This document shows, one piece after another, positions 53,373 through 61,378 of a stretch of 64,000 nucleotides of DNA. The notes below the pieces were generated by a model. That model did no database searches and was not told where the DNA came from. It saw only the letters and a list, made by a program, of their open reading frames with translations. Source of the DNA: JAJEFO01 sp009843725 (lineage in GTDB: Bacteria; Pseudomonadota; Alphaproteobacteria; Rhodobacterales; Rhodobacteraceae); the NCBI GenBank assembly GCA_965243215.1, contig CBDEUJ010000005.1:186001-250000 (forward strand), in the 5' to 3' direction. Both the position numbers and the translations under genes were made by a program. Positions within the stretch are counted from its first letter, which is position 1. The number at the start of each line of letters is the position of its first letter.

Positions 53373-54659
53373 CTAGAGGTTCAGGCCGTCCATGAGCCGG
53401 AACCATGCGACCGAAGCCGGCAGGAACCAAGGCCTGCCAAAATAGAACGGCCTTGTCGTCATGGGAATGCCATCAAATGCGGTCCGCCCGTCCTTCAGGC
53501 CCAAGACCTGTTGCCCGGTCCGCATGCCCAGGTAGCTGGCCACCGAGACTCCGGACCCGCAGTATCCAATGGCATAATGCATGCCATCGTGTTTGCCCGC
53601 ATTGGCCAACGTGTCGAAGGTATAGGCGACGTACCCCATCCAACTGTGGCTGATCCTGGCGTCACGCAATTCCGGGAAAAGCCTGTCAAGGTCGCGCTTG
53701 AGCCGGATCGCACTCTGCCTCGTGTTCGTCTCGGTGCTCGAAACGCGTCCCCCAAAGACAATCCTCTGGCGATCCGGTGACGGGCGGTAGTAGTAGACGA
53801 CCTTGCGGCTGTCGCTGACGATCCGGTTCGTTGGCATGAGCCGGTCCATCAGGCCCTGTTCAATCGGTTCCGTCGCAATCACGTAGCTGCCGATTGGAAT
53901 GACACGCCGCCGCAACCAAGGCGTCAAGCCCGTCGTGTAGCCATTTGTAGCTATCACGACATCCCGCGCGCGCACTTCACCGCGACTGGTCCGCAAGACG
54001 AATCCTTGCCCGGACCCTTCAATCGAAGTGACCCTGGAATGCGCGGCCACCTGTGCACCCGCTGTGACCGCAAGGTCCAGAAGCGCTTGATGATACCGCG
54101 CCGGATCCAGGCTTGCGTGCTTCTCGAACACGATGCCGCCACAGTAACTGTCGGTTCCGATCTCCGCCCGCTGATCGCCGCGTTCAACAACTCGGTACGG
54201 AACCTCGAGCCCGCGCGGCTGGCTTGTGACCTGCCGGACCAGCCTGGCAAACGCGCGTGAGCTGTGAGCCGCGTGAAACCGGCCTGGGACCATGAAGTCG
54301 CAGTCCATGTCTTCGTTCCGGATGAAGTCGCCGATCCAGGACAGGGCGGTCTGCCCTTCCTTCAGGATTTCGAATGCCGTTTGCGACCCATATCTTTTTG
54401 CAAGTTCGCCCAGTGAAGGCTTGACGCTGGTGCTGATCTGCCCGCCGTTGCGCGTGCTGCACCCAAAGCCGGCATCCTCCGAGTCAAGGACGAGTGTTGA
54501 ACGCCCGCCTCGCGCGGTCACGACTGCCGCGTTCAACCCGGTGTAACCCGAGCCCACGACTGCAACTTCCACCGAAGGCGGAAGGTCGCTGACCGCAAGC
54601 TCCGGGCGTGGGGTTCGGTCCCACCAATAAGGTTCCGACTTGAAGTCAGGCGCGAACAT
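53373..54659 (-). CDS. DAO-type FAD-dependent amine oxidoreductase (PuuB/DadA-like)
   Basis: A 428-residue flavoprotein. The dinucleotide-binding motif VAVVGSGYTGLNAAV lies at about residues 32-47 and STRNGGQISTSVKPS follows. The late GYCGSGVSVASYLGMRTGQQVLG completes the FAD site. It resembles gamma-glutamylputrescine oxidase and D-amino-acid dehydrogenase types, which oxidise C-N bonds. It is the first gene of the eight-gene operon, 226 bases upstream of the binding protein. With the DmdA-like GcvT protein next in the operon it could work like the dimethylglycine/sarcosine oxidation systems, passing one-carbon units to folate. Confidence 0.9.
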   Translation of the reverse strand: MFAPDFKSEPYWWDRTPRPELAVSDLPPSVEVAVVGSGYTGLNAAVVTARGGRSTLVLDSEDAGFGCSTRNGGQISTSVKPSLGELAKRYGSQTAFEILKEGQTALSWIGDFIRNEDMDCDFMVPGRFHAAHSSRAFARLVRQVTSQPRGLEVPYRVVERGDQRAEIGTDSYCGGIVFEKHASLDPARYHQALLDLAVTAGAQVAAHSRVTSIEGSGQGFVLRTSRGEVRARDVVIATNGYTTGLTPWLRRRVIPIGSYVIATEPIEQGLMDRLMPTNRIVSDSRKVVYYYRPSPDRQRIVFGGRVSSTETNTRQSAIRLKRDLDRLFPELRDARISHSWMGYVAYTFDTLANAGKHDGMHYAIGYCGSGVSVASYLGMRTGQQVLGLKDGRTAFDGIPMTTRPFYFGRPWFLPASVAWFRLMDGLNL

Positions 54660-55191
54660 CGATTGGCAGGCCTACCAAAACCTGTGCCATTTTCTGAACA
54701 TCCACTGATTCATTGATGCCATCAACCCGACAATTCCCTCGCCTTGCCGGGAAAGGCAGTGGAGTGGGTCGTCCAATCCTTGTTGTGCGCATCGGCGTGT
54801 TGGCCGACCGGATGCGCCGGGCAGGTACCGTCTGCTGGATGCCGTCGTCGCGACCTGGTCGCAACCGTCAGCGCCCGAAATGCGGCAACAAGGGCTTGTC
54901 CTGCTGGCTGTGGCACCACTGGACGTTGTGTCAGCAGGCGATGTCGCCAGGATCGGCAAGAGCGCGGCCATGCCGGATCTGCGACCTGCAGCGGGATGAA
55001 CTCTGCCTTCCCAGGACAATCCGTCGACAGATGTCGCCGACCTGGGCACGCATTCTGACGACATCTCCGACTCCATGCGTGCCGAACCGCGCTGTCCCGA
55101 TCGAGCGCCCTTCCAGACTGACGCTCCGGATCGAACTGGACCAAATCAGATTGCGGACCGCCTGCTGGTCCCAGGGGTGCCGCTGACCCCG
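54660..55191. other. Gene-free spacer
   Basis: 532 bases between the amine oxidase start and the cytochrome stop. Frames on both strands (up to about 157 codons) show no family. It must carry the promoter of the amine-oxidase operon. Possibly decayed coding DNA; I cannot name a parent gene. Confidence 0.45.
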
Positions 55192-55899
55192 TCAATCTTG
55201 CGGAAAGTTGGGCCGATCGGGACCGTAATGCGCACCCAGATAGTCAAGAATGGCCGTCCTGGCATCGCCCTTGATCGGCTCCATTTCCTGCTCTTCAACC
55301 ATCCAGTCCAGGAGTTCGTCCCATTGCTCGCGCGTCAGCCCTTGCTGCGCCACGATCCGCTCCGAATGACAGGACGTGCAAGCGTCGAAAGTCTCGGACG
55401 CGCCAGGGGCGGCCACCATGACGCCGTAATCCTCCGGCTCCGGCGGCGGCAAGCCGGCCGATGCCTCCCGCGACTTGCCGAAATCGGCCGGGCTGTCGCT
55501 CATTCCGTTCAGGAAGGCAATGACATCGGCACGGTCCTGCTCGCGCTTCAGCCCGACGAAGCTCATGGACCCGCCCTTCACAAACCTGCGCGGCTTGGCC
55601 AGATAGGCATCGAGGCGCTCAGGCGTCCAACTGCCGCCGAACGCCGACATCGCCCTCGAATAGCGGAAACCCTCCCTGGCCCCCACCGGCGCGCCGACAA
55701 TGCCCCAGAGATTGGGCCCGATCTTCCTTCGTCCTCCCTTCTCGACCGTATGGCAGGCGACGCATTTGCGGAAGACCGCCTCGCCGCGGGCGAAATCGGC
55801 TTTGGCGAGGCGCGCCTCCAGCTCGGCCGCACCGGCTGGCGTTGCTGCAGTGCAGGCGCAAAGCAGCAGCGCCGCCGCAACGTGCATCGGACCGGACAC
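55192..55899 (-). CDS. Diheme cytochrome c, electron acceptor of the molybdoenzyme
   Basis: A 235-residue periplasmic protein with a signal peptide (AAALLLCACTAATPAGAA) and two heme c sites: CVACHTVEKGG near residue 46 and CTSCHSERIV near 175. Axial Met is probably in SMSFVGLK for domain 1. The first domain is a cytochrome c2/c550 type; the second is small. The start is a GTG at 55899 or an ATG at 55887. It lies 12 bases after the SoxC-like gene and should take its electrons. It is shorter than typical SoxD (about 380) and longer than monoheme SorB. Confidence 0.88.
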   Translation of the reverse strand: MSGPMHVAAALLLCACTAATPAGAAELEARLAKADFARGEAVFRKCVACHTVEKGGRRKIGPNLWGIVGAPVGAREGFRYSRAMSAFGGSWTPERLDAYLAKPRRFVKGGSMSFVGLKREQDRADVIAFLNGMSDSPADFGKSREASAGLPPPEPEDYGVMVAAPGASETFDACTSCHSERIVAQQGLTREQWDELLDWMVEEQEMEPIKGDARTAILDYLGAHYGPDRPNFPQD

Positions 55900-55911
55900 C
55901 TCTGCTTCCAG

Positions 55912-57207
55912 TCAGGCGACGCGCAGCGCCACCCGGTGCATGGTGTTGTTGAGATATCCCTTCGGGTTCCAGTCGATGGCGAAGGGCTGCATCTCGCCGG
56001 CACTGTCGGTCGCCCGCGCCCAGACCTCGTAGTAGCCGGCCTCAGGGAAAGGCACGACGCGCCGCCAGTTCTGCCATGCGCCGGAATTCACCGGAGCATC
56101 CAGCTCGGCCTCCATCCACGTCTTGCCGAAATCGATGGAGAGATCGACGGCCGAAACGGTGCGCTCGCCCGACCAGGCATGGCCGCGCACTTCGACCTCC
56201 CGGGTCGTGGTGCTGTCACTTTTCGGCGCCGTCACCAGGGCCTTCACGGGCATGCGCTCGATGATCTCGAAATCCTCCTTTGGCACCTTGTCGCCCGGGG
56301 CGACCGGGTAGCGCGGCACCCGGTAGGAGGTGCCGGTCATTTTCGGCCCGTCATGCACGATGTCACGGAGCTGGATCCGATTCAGCCATTTCTGCGAGCA
56401 GGAGCCCGGCCAGCCCGGCACCACCAGCCGAAGCGGCGCGCCATTCTGCCTGTGCAATGGCCCGCCGTTCATCGCGAAGGCGACAAGCACATTGTCGGTC
56501 ATTGCCTTCTCGATCGTCACGCCACGCGAGATTGGCAACTTGCCTTCCTTGCCGGAGAGATGGGTGTCCGCTCCGTAATGCGCCGTATAGACAGCGCCCG
56601 GCTTGACACCAGCTCTCCTCAGCACGTCGGCAAGTCTCACGCCGGTCCACTCCGAGCAGGCAACAGCGCCCACGGTCCACTGGTTGCCCGTTGCCGGCGG
56701 GTCGAAAAACGCCCGGCCGTTGCCGCCGCACTCGATCGTGAGCGCCATGGTCACGGTCTCGAACTGCGCCTGAAGATCCGCGATGGACAGTTCCATCGGG
56801 TTCTCCACCAGGCCGTCGACGGCGAGAGACCAGCCCTCGGCATCGACATCCTCTGGCGGCAAGCCGTTGTTGCGGATGAAGTGCCGAACGGTGGGCGTGA
56901 TCGCATCGTCGAGCAGGTGCGCCGGCGTCTCCGCATTGATCGGCCGGTCGTTCAGCAGCGTCAGGCCATCCTTTCCGACCAGCACGTCTTCGGAAGCGAA
57001 TGCGGCGGGCACGAGGCCATAAGGCATGCTGGCGTAGAAGGGAACCGCCATGCCGAGCAAGCCACCCGATGCCGCCAACCCGGCACCGGCAAAGAAGCCT
57101 CGCCGGCTCGTTTCCGGCCCGGAATCGAAAAACTGGCGCTGCGCTTCGCGCGGGCTTTCGGCAAAGAAGGCATGGAGCCCTTTGGTTTCGTGTGCATCCC
57201 TTGGCAT
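55912..57207 (-). CDS. Sulfite dehydrogenase-type molybdoenzyme (SoxC/SorA family)
   Basis: A 431-residue sulfite-oxidase-fold protein. A Tat signal (SRRGFFAGAGLAASGGLLG) lies at about residues 34-52, so it folds with molybdopterin before export. The Mo-binding Cys is in TIECGGNGRAFF near residue 160. The dimerisation domain covers about 290-430. GAGGAGG precedes the ATG. With the diheme cytochrome just downstream it probably oxidises sulfite, or a Sox-bound sulfur intermediate, to sulfate in the periplasm. No other sox genes are in the window. Confidence 0.9.
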   Translation of the reverse strand: MPRDAHETKGLHAFFAESPREAQRQFFDSGPETSRRGFFAGAGLAASGGLLGMAVPFYASMPYGLVPAAFASEDVLVGKDGLTLLNDRPINAETPAHLLDDAITPTVRHFIRNNGLPPEDVDAEGWSLAVDGLVENPMELSIADLQAQFETVTMALTIECGGNGRAFFDPPATGNQWTVGAVACSEWTGVRLADVLRRAGVKPGAVYTAHYGADTHLSGKEGKLPISRGVTIEKAMTDNVLVAFAMNGGPLHRQNGAPLRLVVPGWPGSCSQKWLNRIQLRDIVHDGPKMTGTSYRVPRYPVAPGDKVPKEDFEIIERMPVKALVTAPKSDSTTTREVEVRGHAWSGERTVSAVDLSIDFGKTWMEAELDAPVNSGAWQNWRRVVPFPEAGYYEVWARATDSAGEMQPFAIDWNPKGYLNNTMHRVALRVA

Positions 57208-57377
57208 GTCTTCCTCCTCTGTAGTGCGACGACGCCTCCCCTGGACAGACTACAATTCATGCTTGGATGTGGCGACATTGCATTGCAACCTTTCGTGGCG
57301 AGCAAAGGCAGGCAATCAGCCCGTGTCGTGGCGGCCAACTCGCCAGAAGCCCCATGACAGGCCAATCCCGCCCGAGG

Positions 57378-58421
57378 TCACCACTCGGCCGGGGTTTCGT
57401 CCCCATTTTCCGTCAGCTTCGTTGCCAGATCACGAAATGCTCGCGGCAGGCCGCTCAGAACGACATCGTCAAATTTCAATCCGAGGTGTCCGGTCGCGAT
57501 CCTTGCGACCAATTCCGCCTGTTGCTCATCGCGTACCTGTTTGGCGGGATCACGCGTCGGATCATTTTCGACTATCCACTGCTTCTGGAGCGCAAAGGCC
57601 CTCGGGTCGAGGGTCACGATTCGGAGGGGCAAACCTCGTTCATCGAAGGCCAGGGCCTCGAACTTGGGAGCGTTCAGCAGCCAGCGACTGCTGTCCGTTG
57701 TCGTGGCGACCAGATCGTCTGGGGCGTCCGAGAGCCGGGCCTGCCCCTCTCGCATGATCCGCCCGTGGTCCTGTGGCTCTAGCAGGTCCACCATGTAGCC
57801 ATCCTTGTTGGCAGCCGTACAGGTCCGGCCGCTGGATCTGTGAAACGAGCGATCCACGGATTGAAGTGCGCCGACAAGGCCTCGCTCCGTTGCGCCTCCC
57901 GACATGACGAGTCGTCGGCGGGCATCAAAGAGTACATCCACATCCCCCGTTGCCAATAGCCCGGATTCGATGCGCACCGCCGCCTTGGCCTCGTAGGCGA
58001 ACAGGGCATTGGTTCCGAGCACGATAAGAGACGTGCCAAGCCATCCGAGGTCATCCAGTTTTCTGATGACACGTGCGGTGAGATGCGGAACGCGACCCAG
58101 TCCCCTGGCACGAAGAACCGCGGACCGGTCTTCCAATTGTCCCCGCAGACTCCTGATCTGCTCCTCAACCCGGGCCTTCCCTGCCAGAAATGCTTCCAGC
58201 TTGGCTTCGGTCTCGGGGCTGCGGCGACCAAGGGATCTTCTCGTGGAACTGGAATATGGTCGACGGATGAGGTATTCGGCATCTCCACGTCGCTCGAACT
58301 TCATCGAACCGCCGTAGCTGTGCTTCGCCTCCGCTTGGACTCGACGCAGAAGCTCGTAGCGATCCCGAGCATCCACGGCATCACGGATGCTGTCTCCATC
58401 TAACTGAATGATATCGCTCAT
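57378..58421 (-). CDS. GSU2403-fold nucleotidyltransferase
   Basis: About 347 residues from the ATG at 58421 (MSDIIQLDGD); a TTG three codons earlier is possible. The nucleotidyltransferase core lies near residues 140-165: VLGTNALFAYEAKA and the two-Asp strand GDVDVLFDARRR. The N-terminal 120 residues are charged and helical; the C-terminal part is helical. The GSU2403 family is uncharacterised but related folds include AbiEii-type toxins and minimal NTases. It is divergent from the HNH endonuclease gene. A role in defence or toxicity is inference. Confidence 0.8.
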   Translation of the reverse strand: MSDIIQLDGDSIRDAVDARDRYELLRRVQAEAKHSYGGSMKFERRGDAEYLIRRPYSSSTRRSLGRRSPETEAKLEAFLAGKARVEEQIRSLRGQLEDRSAVLRARGLGRVPHLTARVIRKLDDLGWLGTSLIVLGTNALFAYEAKAAVRIESGLLATGDVDVLFDARRRLVMSGGATERGLVGALQSVDRSFHRSSGRTCTAANKDGYMVDLLEPQDHGRIMREGQARLSDAPDDLVATTTDSSRWLLNAPKFEALAFDERGLPLRIVTLDPRAFALQKQWIVENDPTRDPAKQVRDEQQAELVARIATGHLGLKFDDVVLSGLPRAFRDLATKLTENGDETPAEW

Positions 58422-58587
58422 TTTTGCCAAGCCAGACCTGATTTCCAGTTCTTATTGGCAAAACTCATTTATGTCAATGTGTTGCCGCCATACCGAAACC
58501 CTCCCCACAGAAAGGGCACCCCTGAGAAACGGCATGTCTGGCCATATCTCCTTGGCAAGTTGCCGGAATGCAGCCATGTCTTCCATC

Positions 58588-59487
58588 ATGGCTTTCGGCA
58601 TTTTCATCCACCGGACTGATTCAATTTATGCCGACGTGCCTTCAGAGCAATATCAGTTTCCAAGGCAATACCTTTCCCGTGCCCGACAGTGCGAAGGGGA
58701 CTGGATCGTCTATTACGAGCCGACCAAGGTCGGGAACACCAAGGGCTACTTTGCGGTCGCCAGGGTCCGGGAGATCATCCCGGATCCCGGTCATTCGGAC
58801 ATGTATCTGGCCGTGATCGAGCCGGGCACATACCTCGACTTCGGGGATCCGGTTCCTTTTCGGGAGCATGGCACGATCCTCGAACAGGGGCTTCTCAACG
58901 ACCAAGGCGGAATGTCGGGCCGCGCCCAGGCTGCGGTCCGTCCGTTGTCGCCCGCGGACTTCTCCCGGATCGTTGGACGAGGCCTCGGACACGAAGATGA
59001 CGTCCCGCCCCGCATCGATCCCGACCAGTCTGCATACGGTTTCCCCGAGGCCCGATGGCCAATCCGGCACCTGACTGCCCGCGATCGGGTGAACCAGCTC
59101 ACAAGTCGCGCCATACGGAATCGAAACTTCCGGAAGACCGTGCTCCGCGCGTACGGCAAGCGATGTGCGATAACCGGACTCCGGCTGATCAACGGCGGCG
59201 GACACGCCGAAGTCGAGGCCGCCCATGTCCGGCCAGTCGAACACGACGGGCCGGACATCGTCAGCAACGGCATCGCCCTTTCCGGGACCGCCCACTGGAT
59301 GTTTGATCGTGGACTGGTCGGGCTGGCGGACAACCTGACCATCCTGGTCTCTCGCCAGACCAACGATCCTGACGCCGTTCGGTCGATGATCAACGAAACG
59401 GGTCGATTGATCGCGCCTGAACGTCTTTCGGAACGTCCAGGAAGCGAGTTCGTGCATTGGCATAGGGAGAACTGCTTCAAGCAGTAG
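58588..59487 (+). CDS. HNH endonuclease with N-terminal PUA/SRA-like domain
   Basis: A 299-residue protein from MAFGIFIHRTDSIY; a Met four codons earlier is possible. Residues 1-110 form a beta-rich domain (EQYQFPRQYLSRA, GDWIVYYEPTKV, GYFAVARVREIIPDP, YLAVIEPGTYLDF) that looks like an EVE/PUA- or SRA-type nucleotide-recognition fold. The C-terminal HNH nuclease spans about 205-270: RCAITGLR, AHVRPVEHDGPDIVSNGIALSGTAHWMFDRG (His, Asn, His). This architecture recalls modification-dependent (type IV) restriction enzymes. It is a single gene divergent from the nucleotidyltransferase. Confidence 0.85.
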   Translation: MAFGIFIHRTDSIYADVPSEQYQFPRQYLSRARQCEGDWIVYYEPTKVGNTKGYFAVARVREIIPDPGHSDMYLAVIEPGTYLDFGDPVPFREHGTILEQGLLNDQGGMSGRAQAAVRPLSPADFSRIVGRGLGHEDDVPPRIDPDQSAYGFPEARWPIRHLTARDRVNQLTSRAIRNRNFRKTVLRAYGKRCAITGLRLINGGGHAEVEAAHVRPVEHDGPDIVSNGIALSGTAHWMFDRGLVGLADNLTILVSRQTNDPDAVRSMINETGRLIAPERLSERPGSEFVHWHRENCFKQ

Positions 59488-60467
59488 CAGGTCTCTCACG
59501 TCCCGTACGGCACCCGTTTGTCACTGGCGCAACTTGCCTGATCCGGGACGAAAGGCAGTTGCGGTGCAACATCAGAGGTCCTGGTCTCGGGGCACAAAAA
59601 TTCCAACTTTCGTGAGGCCTTGGTTGCGGAGTTTCGTCGTGTGCCCAACTCCGCACCCCTTGTTTTTATGGTTCGCGGAGGATGCCCGTCAGCGCCGACG
59701 CTTGAACGGGCCTCGGGAAACCTTGCGTGCCCTTCACGTGTCGGCCTTGCCGGCGCGGTCCAGCAAGGCTCTTGTTTGTTTGCAAAACCTGGCCCCAAGA
59801 ATTCCGACATCCCAATGCGAAGTCAGGACGTGTGAACATGCAGGCATGACTTTCCTCTCATGGAAAGGAAGGTTCAGACCTCACCCTCTCGGGAAACAAT
59901 CCAGACCGATCTCAATGACTGTCCCGCCACTTCGCGAAGCGCCTCGGAAACGGGCGCTTCTCCGGCCCATGAAATGGACGTGCAGTTTTTAGTACTTGGT
60001 GCCCGGGGGCGATACCTAACTTCACGCCTAATCCCTTGTTTACAGGAGAGAAACGAATTTTCGCCTTTGGCTTTGCCCCACATTATGACCATAGTTCTAT
60101 AAGGGCACTTTTGGGAATCGAACTGAAGTCGCAAGACTGCCCAGGACCGCCTCTATCCCGATCCCCTTGACGCGGCCAATCCCCGACTGACAGGATCGAC
60201 ATCGACGCCCTGCGGAATTCTAAGTTCCCGAAACTCGCTCGCAGCGATGCACGTCCGTCCACGGAAAAGGCCATGAACCGCGCTGGCATTCCCTCAGCCA
60301 TGGCCCTCGGCGACAACGACGACCAGAAACGGCTGCTGCGCCACCTGCTCGGCTATTGGCAGTCATCCAACTGCTACGCACCCGGAGTCCGATCCGGGGG
60401 CGCTCGCGTCTTAGCTGCACTCGGGAGGGCAGTCTACAGCAAGCCGCCGATTGAGAGTCGGCGGTCT
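59488..60467. other. Long gene-poor region
   Basis: 980 bases between the HNH gene and the small secreted protein. Several short frames (to about 150 codons) exist, but none has a family or a good start. Parts are less GC-rich than the rest (around 59990-60110). No tRNA, repeat array or attachment site is evident. It may be decayed accessory or prophage DNA. Confidence 0.5.
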
Positions 60468-60893
60468 TCAATTGCAGTCTTCAATGCATCTGCACCAAAT
60501 GTTTTGACCTCTCACCGAAACCACCTCGCCACAGTCATACAAACTTGAACACAAGTGTCCTGACGTGTGCGTGAATATCCTTGCGCCGGTATCATTGGAG
60601 GCCGTTCTGAATCTCACCGGGGTTGAGTTTTCATGAAGGCGAGGATCCAATATGGAGTCTTCATCGATGTAGAATCGCGCTTGGCTGGAAAATCCGAACT
60701 CCCAACGCGATCCTGCGCCGTGTGGAACTAAGCGCAGAGAATAGTCTGCGATTATCCGATCCCCCTCAACCACATAGTAGCTGTCAAGCGCAACGTGAAC
60801 TTCGCAGGTGCCGCTCTGCGCGGTTGCTTGAGTCGTCGCAAAGACGCTCATTACTGCAAGCATGGCGCATGTCCCGATTACTGCTTTCTTCAT
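60468..60893 (-). CDS. Small secreted cysteine-containing protein, unknown
   Basis: A 141-residue protein starting MKKAVIGTCA, with GGAGG five bases before the ATG (an ATG four codons upstream overlaps that site). A signal peptide ends near ATTQATAQ. The mature part has about six Cys residues (GTCEVHV, GHLCSSLYDCGEV, NIWCRCIEDCN), suggesting disulfides in the periplasm or outside. I do not recognise the family. It lies downstream of the TbpB-like fragment and its terminator, on the same strand. Confidence 0.65.
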   Translation of the reverse strand: MKKAVIGTCAMLAVMSVFATTQATAQSGTCEVHVALDSYYVVEGDRIIADYSLRLVPHGAGSRWEFGFSSQARFYIDEDSILDPRLHENSTPVRFRTASNDTGARIFTHTSGHLCSSLYDCGEVVSVRGQNIWCRCIEDCN

Positions 60894-61030
60894 GGCTTCC
60901 TCCATTGTGCGGCCTGCGCCGACCCTTCAGAAAGAGTATCCACCGGGAAGGGCCGACGCTCAAGGGCGGGCCACGCGCCCCACAAACGCTCCGGTGGAAT
61001 TCAAAATCGACTAAGGAAATGCCTGGCTGG

Positions 61031-61061
61031 AGAAGAAACCCCGGCCCATGACAGGCCGGGG
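61031..61061 (-). terminator. Rho-independent terminator
   Basis: An 8-base-pair perfect stem (61039-61046 with 61054-61061, CCCCGGCC/GGCCGGGG) and a 7-base loop. On the minus strand it is followed by the T-rich tail TTTCTTCT. It sits 24 bases after the stop of the TbpB-like fragment. Confidence 0.75.
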
Positions 61062-61084
61062 TGAGTCAGTCGTGGAGGTTACGA

Positions 61085-61378
61085 CTATTCGTCCAATGCA
61101 GCGCCGAAAGCGCCGGTCATGTTGCCAACGGAGTCATAACTGGAGCCAAAGGTGCCAGTTGCCACAGCGGGTGTTCCCCCACCATCGTTACCGTTGAGTT
61201 TGCCGGTCCATGTCCCTGAGGCGTCCGCCGCAACGCCGCCAATAGTCCACGTGGTGGCGTCAGTGCCGTCGGCTCCAGTGGTGGTCTGCCCGGTGCTGCT
61301 AATTTGTCGATCCTTCAAGGTCACCATCCAGTCGCGATCTTCATTGTCGTTGCCCTTGAATCCATCGATAGTGCCGCC
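61085..61378 (-). pseudogene. 3' fragment of a TbpB-like surface beta-barrel protein gene
   Basis: From about GGTIDGFKGN to the stop, about 97 residues form strands typical of the C-terminal barrel of transferrin-binding-protein-like surface proteins: WMVTLKDRQI, TTWTIGGVAADASGTWTGKL and the end GTFGSSYDSVGNMTGAFGA. No start or signal peptide belongs to it. Upstream the same frame has no family sense. Its 5' end overlaps the 3' end of the phage-like gene in another frame, so it looks like a recombination remnant or a frameshifted C-terminus. A terminator follows. Confidence 0.65.

Noticed and set aside
55075..57357. 760-codon plus-strand frame opposite the sulfite dehydrogenase and cytochrome
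   Set aside because: Antisense shadow; Arg/His-rich with no motif.
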